Source of the DNA: Streptomyces europaeiscabiei
GTDB taxonomy: Bacteria > Actinomycetota > Actinomycetes > Streptomycetales > Streptomycetaceae
Assembly: GCF_001550375.1 (NCBI RefSeq)
Contig: NZ_LRTR01000620.1
Coordinates: 1 to 47,768, forward strand
Direction: 5' to 3'
Length of the DNA stretch: 47,768 nucleotides
A program made the position numbers and the translations under genes. Below, in pieces: positions 26,478-36,889 of this stretch. Within the stretch, counting starts at the first letter, position 1. Each line of letters starts with the position of its first letter. The notes beneath the pieces were generated by a model that saw only the letters and a program-made list of their open reading frames with translations, was not told the origin of the DNA and did not search any database.

Positions 26478-27146
26478 GGGAGAGGTCTCCTGGACGAAGC
26501 AGGGGCGTAGGAGCGGCTGTCAGCCAAACGCAGCGGGAGGCCACCCGGATTCCCGAACCCGCACGGCCTGTGCTGTCGGCAACGGCATCGACATCGCCGA
26601 CCACCGCTCCCCAAGCCGCAACGCACGACCGGCGCACCATCTCCGGCTCGGCCCCGGAGCGAGCTACCGGCAGCTCAGATGACGAGGCGTGGCCTTGTCC
26701 ATGCTCTGTCGAGGCCGTGATCAGGCTCCAGAGGCCCGGAAAGATCATGAAGGCTCGCAACTCGCCGAGAAGCACGGCACGCCGCCCCGGACGCCCGACG
26801 AGACGCTCCCGATGGCCGAGGCCGACATCCTGCACAGGCGGGTGTACTTCGAAGAGCCCGACCTGACGCCTCCTCCGGCCGGGCGGGCCAGCGGGAGTGG
26901 GCCGCCAACCGGTGGCCGTCGATCGCCTGACTGTTTCGCCCACGACAACGCAGCCGTGCCCGCGTACCCGCGTCAGCCCGTAACCACTTGGGCCTCCCCG
27001 ACGTGGCATCGCGGCCGGGAAGCCCGCGGGCCGCGGTCGGCCGGATCTCGACGGTGGGCGGTCGTTCCGGTGGCTGTGTGCTGATCACGTACGTGGCGAT
27101 CTTGCTAGGTTGGTGGCGTCTGCATGCGCCAACACGGGGAGCTTCC
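26478..27146. other. Intergenic region with no intact gene; possible gene relics
   Basis: No reading frame here has a good start, ribosome binding site and sustained codon bias. A stretch around 26700-26930 on the plus strand is protein-like in pieces (AEADILHRRVYFEEPDLTPP in one frame, then REWAANRWPSIA and a stop in another). This could be the end of an old frameshifted gene, perhaps of a mobile element. The last 60 bp hold the promoter region and GGGGAG site of the methyltransferase gene. Confidence 0.35.
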
Positions 27147-27941
27147 ATGCCACTTGACCGTCCGGTGATCAACAGCGGTGTTCCGCACTCGGCCCGGATC
27201 TGGAACTACTGGCTCGGGGGCAAGGACTGCTACGAGATCGACCGGCAGGTCGGGGACGAGATCCGCGGGGTGAACCCCCAGATCGTCGACATCGCCCGCG
27301 CCCAGCGGGCGTTCCTGCGCAGAACGGTCACTCACCTGACCGAGGAGGCCGGCTTACGCCAGTTCCTCGACATCGGCACCGGGCTGCCCACCGCGGACAA
27401 CACCCACGAGGTCGCCCAGCGCACGGCCCGGGACGCCCGGATCGTCTACGTCGACCACGACCCGACCGTGCTCGCCCACGCCAACGCCCTGCTCACCAGC
27501 ACCTCCGAGGGCGCCACCGCCTTCGTCGCGGCCGACCTGCGCGACCCGGACACCATCCTCGAACGCGCGGCCGACACCCTCGACCTCACCAGCCCGGTCG
27601 CCCTCATGCTGCTCGGCATCACCGCCCATGTGCCCGACGAGAGCGTGTACGGGATCGTCACCCGGCTCCTCGACGCCCTGCCCTCCGGCAGCCACCTCGT
27701 GCTCGGCGACAGCACGGAGGTGTACCGGCCGGAAGCGATGCGGAAGATGGTCGAGCACTGGAACGAGACGAGTGACAACCCACGCGTCAACCGCTCCCCC
27801 GAGCAGCTCACCCGCTTCTTCGACGGGCTGGAACCGCTGGAACCCGGGGTCGTGTCCGTGGCCCGGTGGCGGGCCGAGCGGGGCGGCTCCGACGAGCCGT
27901 GGGAAGTGGACTGCTTCGGCGGGGTCGGCCGCAAGCCGTGA
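27147..27941 (+). CDS. DUF574 family SAM-dependent methyltransferase with a TTA codon
   Basis: Encodes 264 aa from the ATG at 27147 (GGGGAG site). It belongs to the actinomycete-specific DUF574 (Methyltransf_19) family, many copies of which occur in each Streptomyces genome. Visible marks are NSGVPHSARIWNYWLGGKD at the N-terminus, the SAM-binding LDIGTGLPT, VYVDHDPTVLAHA and the later VALMLLGITAHV. The substrate is unknown. Codon 70 (27354-27356) is TTA, the rare leucine codon read by the bldA tRNA, so expression may be tied to development. The gene is monocistronic. Confidence 0.9.
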   Translation: MPLDRPVINSGVPHSARIWNYWLGGKDCYEIDRQVGDEIRGVNPQIVDIARAQRAFLRRTVTHLTEEAGLRQFLDIGTGLPTADNTHEVAQRTARDARIVYVDHDPTVLAHANALLTSTSEGATAFVAADLRDPDTILERAADTLDLTSPVALMLLGITAHVPDESVYGIVTRLLDALPSGSHLVLGDSTEVYRPEAMRKMVEHWNETSDNPRVNRSPEQLTRFFDGLEPLEPGVVSVARWRAERGGSDEPWEVDCFGGVGRKP

Positions 27942-28393
27942 GCGTCGCGGCACGGCGACGACGGCACGGGGACCACGGCCCACTCTTGGCCAAGGCTTCG
28001 GCGGCCACCCTCAGGTCCGACACCGGTCCCGGGTCCCGCGTACGCGCCCTCGCCATCGTCGTCGGCACGGAGTGCGGCGGACAGGTGGCGCGTGGCCACG
28101 ACGGCGGCCCGAACGATCCGTCCGGAGACATGGGCGCAGCGCGCCGCGGTCCCGGTTGACCCGGAAGGAGGCGCCGAGCAGCGCCCTGCCGACGGCCGCG
28201 CCGAGGGCCACCACGATCTGCCGGGCGACCCCACGTCCCGGCGCCCGCCCCCTCCGGCCCGCCGATCTCGGCCGTCGGTCTCTCGGCACCTGAAGCCGCC
28301 ATGGTCGTTGTTCCCGACGTGAGTGCCACGGGCCGCACCCGACCCTCGCCGACGGTCACGAACGGTGGCCGGGGCGGCACAGCAAACCTGGAT
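27942..28393. other. Intergenic region with a probable decayed gene on the minus strand
   Basis: No intact gene. Read on the minus strand, conserved-looking peptide pieces are spread over different frames (ARQIVVALGAAVGRALLGASFR, then GRIVRAAVVATRHLSAALRAD, then LRVAAEALAKSGPW). This is the pattern expected of a small gene with several frameshifts. I cannot name the family. Confidence 0.35.
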
Positions 28394-28434
28394 AGTTCGT
28401 TTTCTTGAACTGTTCGTGTTTATGAGGGTAGGTT
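28394..28434 (+). promoter_or_regulatory. Fur-type operator and leaderless promoter of fur-katG
   Basis: AGTTC-N8-GAACT (28394-28411) is an inverted repeat overlapping -35 TTGAAC (28405-28410). After 18 bp comes -10 TAGGTT (28429-28434). The predicted start, about seven bases later, coincides with the ATG at 28442, so the transcript would be leaderless. Autorepression of such fur-katG operons by a peroxide-sensitive Fur protein is established in other Streptomyces. Confidence 0.65.
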
Positions 28435-28441
28435 GGTCGCC

Positions 28442-31139
<2,698 letters not shown>

Positions 31140-31154
31140 TCGTCCCGAACACAG

Positions 31155-31195
31155 CGTCCGGGCCGGCCCTTCGCGGGGCCGGCCCGGACGTTTTT
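31155..31195 (+). terminator. Rho-independent terminator after katG
   Basis: A perfect 15-bp stem (31155-31169 paired with 31176-31190) closes a 6-nt loop TTCGCG and is followed by TTTTT (31191-31195). It begins 16 bp after the katG stop and is the clearest intrinsic terminator in the window. Confidence 0.95.
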
Positions 31196-31269
31196 CGTGC
31201 ACGCCGACTTCGTGCCCTTCCCCTACGGCCAGTGCCGCGGCAGGACGGCCGCCGCGGCTCCGACCCCGG

Positions 31270-32097
31270 TCACCCCGCGGGGCGGGCGTCCTCCGGGGCC
31301 CCGATCCAGCGGCTCGCCTCGACGTCGGCGGAGGTGTCCCGCAGCAGGGTGGGGGCGATGACCAGCTCCTCGACGACCGTCCGCTGCGGGAGCGTGGCGC
31401 ACAGCAGTACGGCCCGTGCCACGTCCTCGGGCTGCACCATGGCCGCCCGCTGCTCCTCGCTCGGCGGGGCGGCACGGCTGTCCAGGATCGGGGTGTTGAC
31501 CTCGCCGGGGAGGATGCGGGTGGCGCGGACGAGGTCGTTGCGGAAGGTGTTGTGCAGATAGGTCATGAAGTTGCGCACGCCCGCCTTCGCCGCGCCGTAG
31601 GGGGCTCCGCCGAGGAGGGTGGGCCGGATCGCGGCGAGCGAGGAGATGGTGATGATCGAGCCGCCGCCGCGCTCCAGCATGTCCGGGAGGACGGCCCGGG
31701 TGAGCAGATAGACCGCGGTGAGGTTGACGCCCATGACGGCGTTCCACTCGTCCTCGCCGATCCAGCGGACGTCGACGACCCTGCTGGCACCGCCCGCGTT
31801 GTTGACGAGGATGTCGACGGGCCCGGCGGCATCCCGGGTCCAGTCGACCAACTCCCGTACCTCCTCGGCGTTCTCGACATGCGTGGAGTGGGTGAGCGCC
31901 GTGCCTCCGGCGTCCTCGATGACGACGGCGACCTCGTCGAGGATGTGCTGCCGGCGTCCGACGAGGACCACCGTCGCGCCCTCCTGCGCGAGCATCAGCG
32001 CCGTCTCCCGGCCGATGCCGGTGCCGGCCCCGGTGACCAGCGCGGTCCTTCCGTCGAGCTGTCCCGTCCGCTGTCGCTGTCCGTCGCGGTTGCCCAT
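31270..32097 (-). CDS. SDR family NAD(P)-dependent oxidoreductase
   Basis: Encodes 275 aa from the ATG at 32097; an earlier in-frame start at 32151 has no better support. It is a classical short-chain dehydrogenase with the cofactor motif TGAGTGIG, NNAGG, a catalytic Ser in ITISSL and Tyr/Lys in YGAAKAG. The substrate is not predictable from sequence. It is transcribed on the same strand as the IclR regulator gene, whose stop lies 85 bp before its start. It could therefore be under the same control as the idnO-idnD pair, though that is inference. Confidence 0.87.
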   Translation of the reverse strand: MGNRDGQRQRTGQLDGRTALVTGAGTGIGRETALMLAQEGATVVLVGRRQHILDEVAVVIEDAGGTALTHSTHVENAEEVRELVDWTRDAAGPVDILVNNAGGASRVVDVRWIGEDEWNAVMGVNLTAVYLLTRAVLPDMLERGGGSIITISSLAAIRPTLLGGAPYGAAKAGVRNFMTYLHNTFRNDLVRATRILPGEVNTPILDSRAAPPSEEQRAAMVQPEDVARAVLLCATLPQRTVVEELVIAPTLLRDTSADVEASRWIGAPEDARPAG

Positions 32098-32182
32098 ACC
32101 CGTCCGCCCTCCCGGCCGGGGGCGCGCCCACGCGCCCTCAGGAGTGAGCATCCCCTGCCCCGGGGCCCGTGGGGAGGGTGCG

Positions 32183-32950
32183 TCAGCGGGCGGGCAGCCG
32201 GACGCCCAGCTCGGCCGCCGCCGACCGCAGCAGCGGGACCATGGCGACGAGGTCGTCCATGCTGCGGCGGAAGGCGGGCGCCGCGGTGGACAGGGCGGCG
32301 AAGACGGTGCCGTCGGGGCGCAGGATCGGGACCGCCACGGCGCGCAGGCCCGCGTGGTGCTCCTCGTCGGCCGTGGCGTAGCCGAGTTCGGCGGCGCGGG
32401 CCACGTGGGTGCGCAGGACGCCGCGGTCGGTGATGCTGTTCGGTCCGTGCGGGGTCAGCTCGACGCGGCCCAGCAGGTCGGCGCGTACGTCGTCGGGGGC
32501 GAAGGCCAGCAGGACCTTGCCCATCGAGGTGCAGTGCAGCGGCCCGTGGCGGCCCGGCTCGCTGCGGACGCCGACCGGCAGAGGGCCGTCCACGTAGTGC
32601 ACGTACAGGTGCCGGGTGCCGTCGAGCACGGACATCAGGGTGGCTTCCTCGGTCTGCCGCGTCACGCGCTGCATCACGGGGAGTGCGGTACCGGCGAATC
32701 CGTACACCTGGCCCGCCCGCTGGCCGAGCTGGAAGAGCTTGAGGCCCGGTTTGTAGCGCTTGCCGTCGGCCTCGAAGTCCACCAGGCCCTCGCGGCAGAG
32801 GGAGTTGACCAGCCGGTGGGCCGTGCTGACGGGGACGCCGCTGGCGCGGGCCAGTTCGGACAGGGTGATGCCGTGCGGGTGCTCGCCCACCAGGACGAGC
32901 AGCCGGATCGCCCGTCCGACCACATCCGCCGGTACCTCGCTGCTGCTCAC
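32183..32950 (-). CDS. IclR family transcriptional regulator
   Basis: Encodes 255 aa. It has an N-terminal winged helix (VVGRAIRLLVLVGEHPHGITLSELARASGVPVSTAHRLVNSL) and a C-terminal IclR effector domain (HCTSMGKVLLAF; GYATADEEHHAGLRAVAVPI). The start is GTG at 32950 and lacks a clear ribosome binding site; a GTG about ten codons in is an alternative. The gene is divergent from idnO. The intergenic region carries paired repeats, so it probably controls the sugar-acid dehydrogenase genes. Confidence 0.9.
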   Translation of the reverse strand: MSSSEVPADVVGRAIRLLVLVGEHPHGITLSELARASGVPVSTAHRLVNSLCREGLVDFEADGKRYKPGLKLFQLGQRAGQVYGFAGTALPVMQRVTRQTEEATLMSVLDGTRHLYVHYVDGPLPVGVRSEPGRHGPLHCTSMGKVLLAFAPDDVRADLLGRVELTPHGPNSITDRGVLRTHVARAAELGYATADEEHHAGLRAVAVPILRPDGTVFAALSTAAPAFRRSMDDLVAMVPLLRSAAAELGVRLPAR

Positions 32951-33035
32951 AGCGGCAAATTACCACTGGCCGGAAAGCCTTCCCACTCAGCGGTGTCGCC
33001 CAGCGGCCAGCCCGGCTCGGCGCGTCACCCGGTGG

Positions 33036-33107
33036 TTGACATCGGCACCCTGCCACGCCGACGATGTTTTCCATTGAGCAGACAACGTTTCCATTCAGTG
33101 GGAAAAG
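33036..33107 (+). promoter_or_regulatory. Promoter region of idnO with paired candidate IclR sites
   Basis: TTGACA at 33036-33041 with GACGAT 18 bp later (33060-33065) is a plausible promoter. Just downstream, TTTCCATTGAG (33068-33078) and TTTCCATTCAG (33088-33098) are direct repeats exactly 20 bp apart, two helical turns. The inverted GGGAAAAG at 33100-33107 follows. A related TTCCCACTCAG lies at 32980-32990 near the regulator gene. The layout fits cooperative repressor binding. Confidence 0.55.
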
Positions 33108-33186
33108 TAGTCAGGGAGTCGTGTCCGACGCAGCACGTGCTCATCACCCGGCCCGCTTCACACCGAGCCACACCTGAGAGGTCCTC

Positions 33187-33957
33187 GTGAGCCACCCCCT
33201 TTTCGACGTCACCGCCAAGGTCGCCCTGGTCACCGGGTCGAGCCGCGGCATCGGCCGGGCGCTGGCAGCCGGGCTCCTGGAGGCCGGCTGCACGGTCGTC
33301 CTCAACGGCCGGGACACCGTCGCCCTGGAGAGCGCCCGCAAGGAGTTGGCCGAGACCTTCGGGACGTCGGTCCTCGCGGAGGCTTTCGACGTCACCGACT
33401 CCGCCGCGGTCGCCGCCGCCGTCGCCCGGATCGAGGACCGGGCCGGACCGATCGACATCCTCGTCAACAACACCGGGGCCCAACGCCGGGCTCCTTTCCT
33501 CGACTTCACCGACGAGGACTGGCACGGCCTGCTCGACACCAACCTCACCAGCGCCTTCCTCGTGGGACGTGAGGTCGCCCGCCGTATGGTTCCCCGGGGC
33601 CACGGCAAGATCATCAACATCTGCTCGCTGCAGAGCGAGGCGGTACGTCCGGGCATCGCTCCCTACGCGGCGACCAAGGGCGGACTGAAGATGCTCACCA
33701 AGGGCATGTGCGCCGACCTCGGGCCGCACGGCATCCAGGTCAACGGCATCGGCCCCGGCTACTTCGACACCGAACTGACCTCCGCGCTGGTCGCGGACGA
33801 GGAGTTCAGCGCCTGGGTGCGGGGGCGCACTCCCGCCGGCCGCTGGGGCAAGGTGGAGGACCTGGTCGGTGCCCTGCTCTTCCTCTCCTCCCCCGCCTCC
33901 GACTTCGTCAACGGGCAGCTGTTGTACGTCGACGGCGGCATGCTGTCTGTCCTGTGA
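33187..33957 (+). CDS. idnO: Gluconate 5-dehydrogenase (IdnO-like SDR)
   Basis: Encodes 256 aa from a GTG with a GAGAGG site. It is an SDR with TGSSRGIG, NNTGAQRR, a catalytic Ser in NICSLQSE and YAATKGG. The stretch from GHGKIINICS through IAPYAATKGGLKMLTKGMC to the C-terminal SSPASDFVNGQLLYVDGGML closely follows E. coli IdnO, which interconverts 5-keto-D-gluconate and D-gluconate. It is followed after 26 bp by an L-idonate dehydrogenase-like gene, the expected pathway partner. Confidence 0.85.
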   Translation: MSHPLFDVTAKVALVTGSSRGIGRALAAGLLEAGCTVVLNGRDTVALESARKELAETFGTSVLAEAFDVTDSAAVAAAVARIEDRAGPIDILVNNTGAQRRAPFLDFTDEDWHGLLDTNLTSAFLVGREVARRMVPRGHGKIINICSLQSEAVRPGIAPYAATKGGLKMLTKGMCADLGPHGIQVNGIGPGYFDTELTSALVADEEFSAWVRGRTPAGRWGKVEDLVGALLFLSSPASDFVNGQLLYVDGGMLSVL

Positions 33958-33983
33958 CCCGGCCGACCTCCCAAGGAGCCCCC

Positions 33984-35024
33984 ATGCACGCGTGTGTTGT
34001 CCACGGAGCCGGCGACCTCCGGGTCGAGGAGCGGCCGTACGACGGTCCCGCGGCCGGTGAGATCGCGGTCGCCGTCGCCCTCGGCGGGATCTGCGGTTCC
34101 GATCTGCACTACTACCACCGGGGCCGGGTGGGCGACTTCGCAGTGAGCGAGCCCATGGTGCTCGGCCACGAGGTGGTGGGCCATGTCGCCACGCTCGGGC
34201 CCGGGGTCGAGGGGCCGGCCGCTCCGGCGGTGGGCACGGCCGTCGCGATCCATCCGGCCACACCCTGCGGGGTCTGTCCCGAGTGCGCGCGCGGCACGCG
34301 CAACATCTGCCCGCACACCCGCTATCTGGGCAGCGCGGCCCACACTCCGCACGTGCAGGGCGGGTTCGCCCAGGTCATCGCCGTGCCCGCCGGTCAGGTC
34401 CGGGAGCTGCCGCCCGGACTCGACCTGCGCCGTGCTGTGCTCGCCGAGCCGCTGGCGGTGGCGCTGCACGCCGTGCGCCGGGCGGGTGAGGTGAAGGGCA
34501 AGCGGGTGCTGGTCACCGGCGCCGGTCCGATCGGCTGTCTGGTCGTCGCGGTGCTGCGGCACGCGGGCGCCGCCGAGGTCGTCGTCAGCGACCTCCACGA
34601 GGAGCCGCTGCGGATCGCCGGTGAGGTGGGCGCCACCGCCACCGCCCGGGCGGACCGCCCCGCCGATCCCGCCTGGGCCGGTGTCTTCGACATCGCCGTC
34701 GAGGCGTCCGGGGCACCGGCCGGACTGCGGAGCTGTGTGGAGCGGGTACGGCGTGGCGGAACCGTGGTCATGCTCGGGCTGCTGCCGCCCGGGGAGATCG
34801 GGCTGCTCGGCAATGTCGCGGTCACCCGTGAGCTGGAACTGCGCGGGTCCTTCCGCTTCGACACCGAGTTCGACGAGGCCCTGTCCCTGTTGGCCCAGGG
34901 CCTCCCTGTCGACCCGGTCGTCACGCACACCTTCCCGTTGGAGCGGTCCGTCGCCGCGTTCGACACGGCTCAGGACCGCACGGTCGCCTCCAAGGTGCTG
35001 CTGGACCTGTCCGGAGAGGCCTGA
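33984..35024 (+). CDS. idnD: L-idonate 5-dehydrogenase-like zinc alcohol dehydrogenase
   Basis: Encodes 346 aa from the ATG at 33984 (AAGGAG site). It is a medium-chain zinc dehydrogenase with catalytic zinc ligands in GGICGSDLHYY and LGHEVVGH, and a four-Cys structural zinc loop CGVCPECARGTRNIC. The NAD(P) motif is VTGAGPIGCL. HYYHRGRVGDF matches the idonate dehydrogenase branch. It would oxidise L-idonate to 5-ketogluconate, which IdnO reduces to gluconate. Sorbitol or related polyols remain possible substrates. Confidence 0.85.
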   Translation: MHACVVHGAGDLRVEERPYDGPAAGEIAVAVALGGICGSDLHYYHRGRVGDFAVSEPMVLGHEVVGHVATLGPGVEGPAAPAVGTAVAIHPATPCGVCPECARGTRNICPHTRYLGSAAHTPHVQGGFAQVIAVPAGQVRELPPGLDLRRAVLAEPLAVALHAVRRAGEVKGKRVLVTGAGPIGCLVVAVLRHAGAAEVVVSDLHEEPLRIAGEVGATATARADRPADPAWAGVFDIAVEASGAPAGLRSCVERVRRGGTVVMLGLLPPGEIGLLGNVAVTRELELRGSFRFDTEFDEALSLLAQGLPVDPVVTHTFPLERSVAAFDTAQDRTVASKVLLDLSGEA

Positions 35025-35151
35025 GGGGCGTCGGACCCTGGTGAAGGTCCGCCTTCCACAGGTGGCACGGACACCACTCGCTGTCGTACGCCGGGACACG
35101 GAGCCCTGCGTGGCGACCCGTTCCCCGGGGAGCCGTCGTGGGTCAGCGGTA

Positions 35152-36171
35152 TCAGCGGTAGAGGGCGGGGCGTTCGACGAGTTCGATCTCGACGCGGATG
35201 CCCTCGGTCCGGGCACGGACGCCCGCCTCGGAGATCACGGCGACGGCGTACCCGTCCCAGGTGCTGGGTCCGGTGACCTCGCCGCGGCGGGTGGCGTCGG
35301 CCCATGCCTGGACCTGGCGGTCGTAGGCGTCCTCGAAGCGCTCGAGGTAGCTCGGGGTGACCGTGCCGCCCCAGCGTCCGCCCGCGTTGACGAGCATGTC
35401 GTGTCCGTCGCCGATGCGGGCCGTGCCGTTCTCGCAGACGGCCTCGGCCTGGACCTGGTAGCCGTAGCGGGCGGTGAGGAAGATCTCGACGTCGACGACG
35501 GCGCCGCCGTCGGTCTCGAAGACGACGAACTGCGGGTCGCTCAGGCCCTGGGGGGCGTGCGCGGACGGCCGGGGCCGCAGCACGGTGACGGCGGTGATCT
35601 CCTGGCCGAGCAGCCAGCGGGTGACGTCCATCTCGTGGGCGACGGAGTCGTTGATCGCCATGGCGTCGGTGAATCCGGGCGGGGCCTCGGCGTTGCGGTG
35701 CCGGTTGTGCAGCAGCAACGGCCTGCCCAGCTCTCCGCTGTCCAGCAGGGACTTGAGCTTGACGTACTCACGGTCGTAGCGGCGCATGAACCCCACCTGC
35801 ACCCTGCGGTGCCCCAGCCGCTGTTCCGCCTCCAGCAGTCGCAGCGCGGAGGCGGAGTCCGGGGTGAGGGGCTTCTCGCACAGGACGGGCAGGTCGTGCT
35901 CGAAGGCGGTGAGCAGAGCCGCCTCGTGGGCGGGGCCCGGGGAGGCGACGAGGACGGCGTCGACGCCCGGTGCGGCCAGCGCCTCGGCGGCGTCGGCATA
36001 GGCCACGCATCCCTCGACGCCGGCGGCGATCGCCTTGGCACGGTCGGTGTCGAGGTCGGTGACGGCGGCCACGTGGGCGCCGCTGATCACCTCGGTGAGC
36101 CGGCGCACGTGATCGGCGCCCATCCGGCCGGTGCCGATGACGGCGACACCGAGTGAGGCCTGCTGGGACAT
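35152..36171 (-). CDS. Gfo/Idh/MocA family oxidoreductase, inositol 2-dehydrogenase-like
   Basis: Encodes 339 aa from the ATG at 36171 (GGAGGA site). The N-terminal Rossmann fold starts [18 protein letters not shown]. The family motif CEKPLTPD is near residue 95, and the C-terminal domain carries the conserved DVTRWLLG and NDSVAHEMD residues. Homologues include myo-inositol dehydrogenase IolG and other sugar dehydrogenases. Its upstream neighbour is a broken sugar-binding protein gene on the same strand, so this may be the survivor of a sugar or inositol uptake operon. Confidence 0.87.
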   Translation of the reverse strand: MSQQASLGVAVIGTGRMGADHVRRLTEVISGAHVAAVTDLDTDRAKAIAAGVEGCVAYADAAEALAAPGVDAVLVASPGPAHEAALLTAFEHDLPVLCEKPLTPDSASALRLLEAEQRLGHRRVQVGFMRRYDREYVKLKSLLDSGELGRPLLLHNRHRNAEAPPGFTDAMAINDSVAHEMDVTRWLLGQEITAVTVLRPRPSAHAPQGLSDPQFVVFETDGGAVVDVEIFLTARYGYQVQAEAVCENGTARIGDGHDMLVNAGGRWGGTVTPSYLERFEDAYDRQVQAWADATRRGEVTGPSTWDGYAVAVISEAGVRARTEGIRVEIELVERPALYR

Positions 36172-36209
36172 GACGTTCCTCCCTTTGCTGGGGACCGCGG
36201 GCGCGCCGG

Positions 36210-36570
36210 TCAGCGGGGCCCTTCGCCGCGAAGCCGGCGACTTCTGGTGACCTTGGTGACCTCGACGATCTCGACGATCTCGACGATCCAAGCGACCTCA
36301 ACGATCTCGCCCTTGTCGACGAAGGGCGGGGCCGGTGAGGACCGGCCGCTCGCCGCCGCCCGTGTAGGTGCCGTTGCTTTGTAGAGCCACAGCGAGTCGA
36401 CTGACAGGTAGCAAGTAGCCCTGCCGATGCGACTGCCGGTCGACGACGAACTCGATGTCGCCCTTCACGGTGGCACCCTCCAGTTCCTGGTGGAGATCGA
36501 ACGTGACCACCTTCACCTTGCTGCCCGCGTCGCCCGCCGACCGCACGGCGGTCGGCACGAACGGGGCGCG
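36210..36570 (-). pseudogene. C-terminal relic of a sugar ABC transporter substrate-binding protein
   Basis: On the minus strand the frame reads KVKVVTFDLHQELEGATVKG, then IEFVVDRQSHRQGYL and GGGERPVLTGPA. This is the C-terminal part of a ribose/inositol-type binding protein. After TGPA one extra C shifts the frame: the current frame ends in LRRQGRDR-stop, whereas the other continues [10 protein letters not shown] to a TGA at 36210-36212. In that tail a 9-bp unit (36261-36287) is present three times. The N-terminal two thirds and the signal peptide are missing. The relic precedes the Gfo/Idh/MocA gene on the same strand. Confidence 0.75.
36261..36287. repeat. 9-bp tandem repeat, three copies
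   Basis: CTCGACGAT is repeated perfectly three times (36261-36269, 36270-36278, 36279-36287) inside the substrate-binding-protein relic. It looks like slippage in a gene no longer under selection. Confidence 0.85.
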
Positions 36571-36850
36571 ACCGGGCCCGTCCCCTCCCGGGCAGGACGA
36601 CCGAGGCGCACGGCGTCGCAACCGCCCGTGCCCTCCTCGCCGCCGCCCCGCCCCACCGCCGTCCTCGCCTTCGATTCCCCCGCGCGACCAGGGTGCTTGA
36701 CACATTTCTGCGGGCCCGGGTGCACGTGCTCTCCCGCCGCGCCTCCTGCCTCGCAGCACCCCGCGGCACCGCACGGCTCGTCATGAACCGCGGCCTCGGC
36801 GGAATTCCGTTTTCCCTCGTGACGGTCACCGGTTAGGCTCCCCCGGCGCG
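36571..36850. other. Gene-free stretch upstream of the DUF6215 gene
   Basis: No supported gene. The part nearest the relic may be its mutated middle section, but no homologous frame can be followed beyond about 36570. The last ~50 bp are likely promoter sequence for the rightward gene; no clear -35/-10 pair was identified. Confidence 0.4.
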
Positions 36851-36889
36851 CGTGAGGCATGTGCACATCAAGATGGGGGCACGGGGGAC

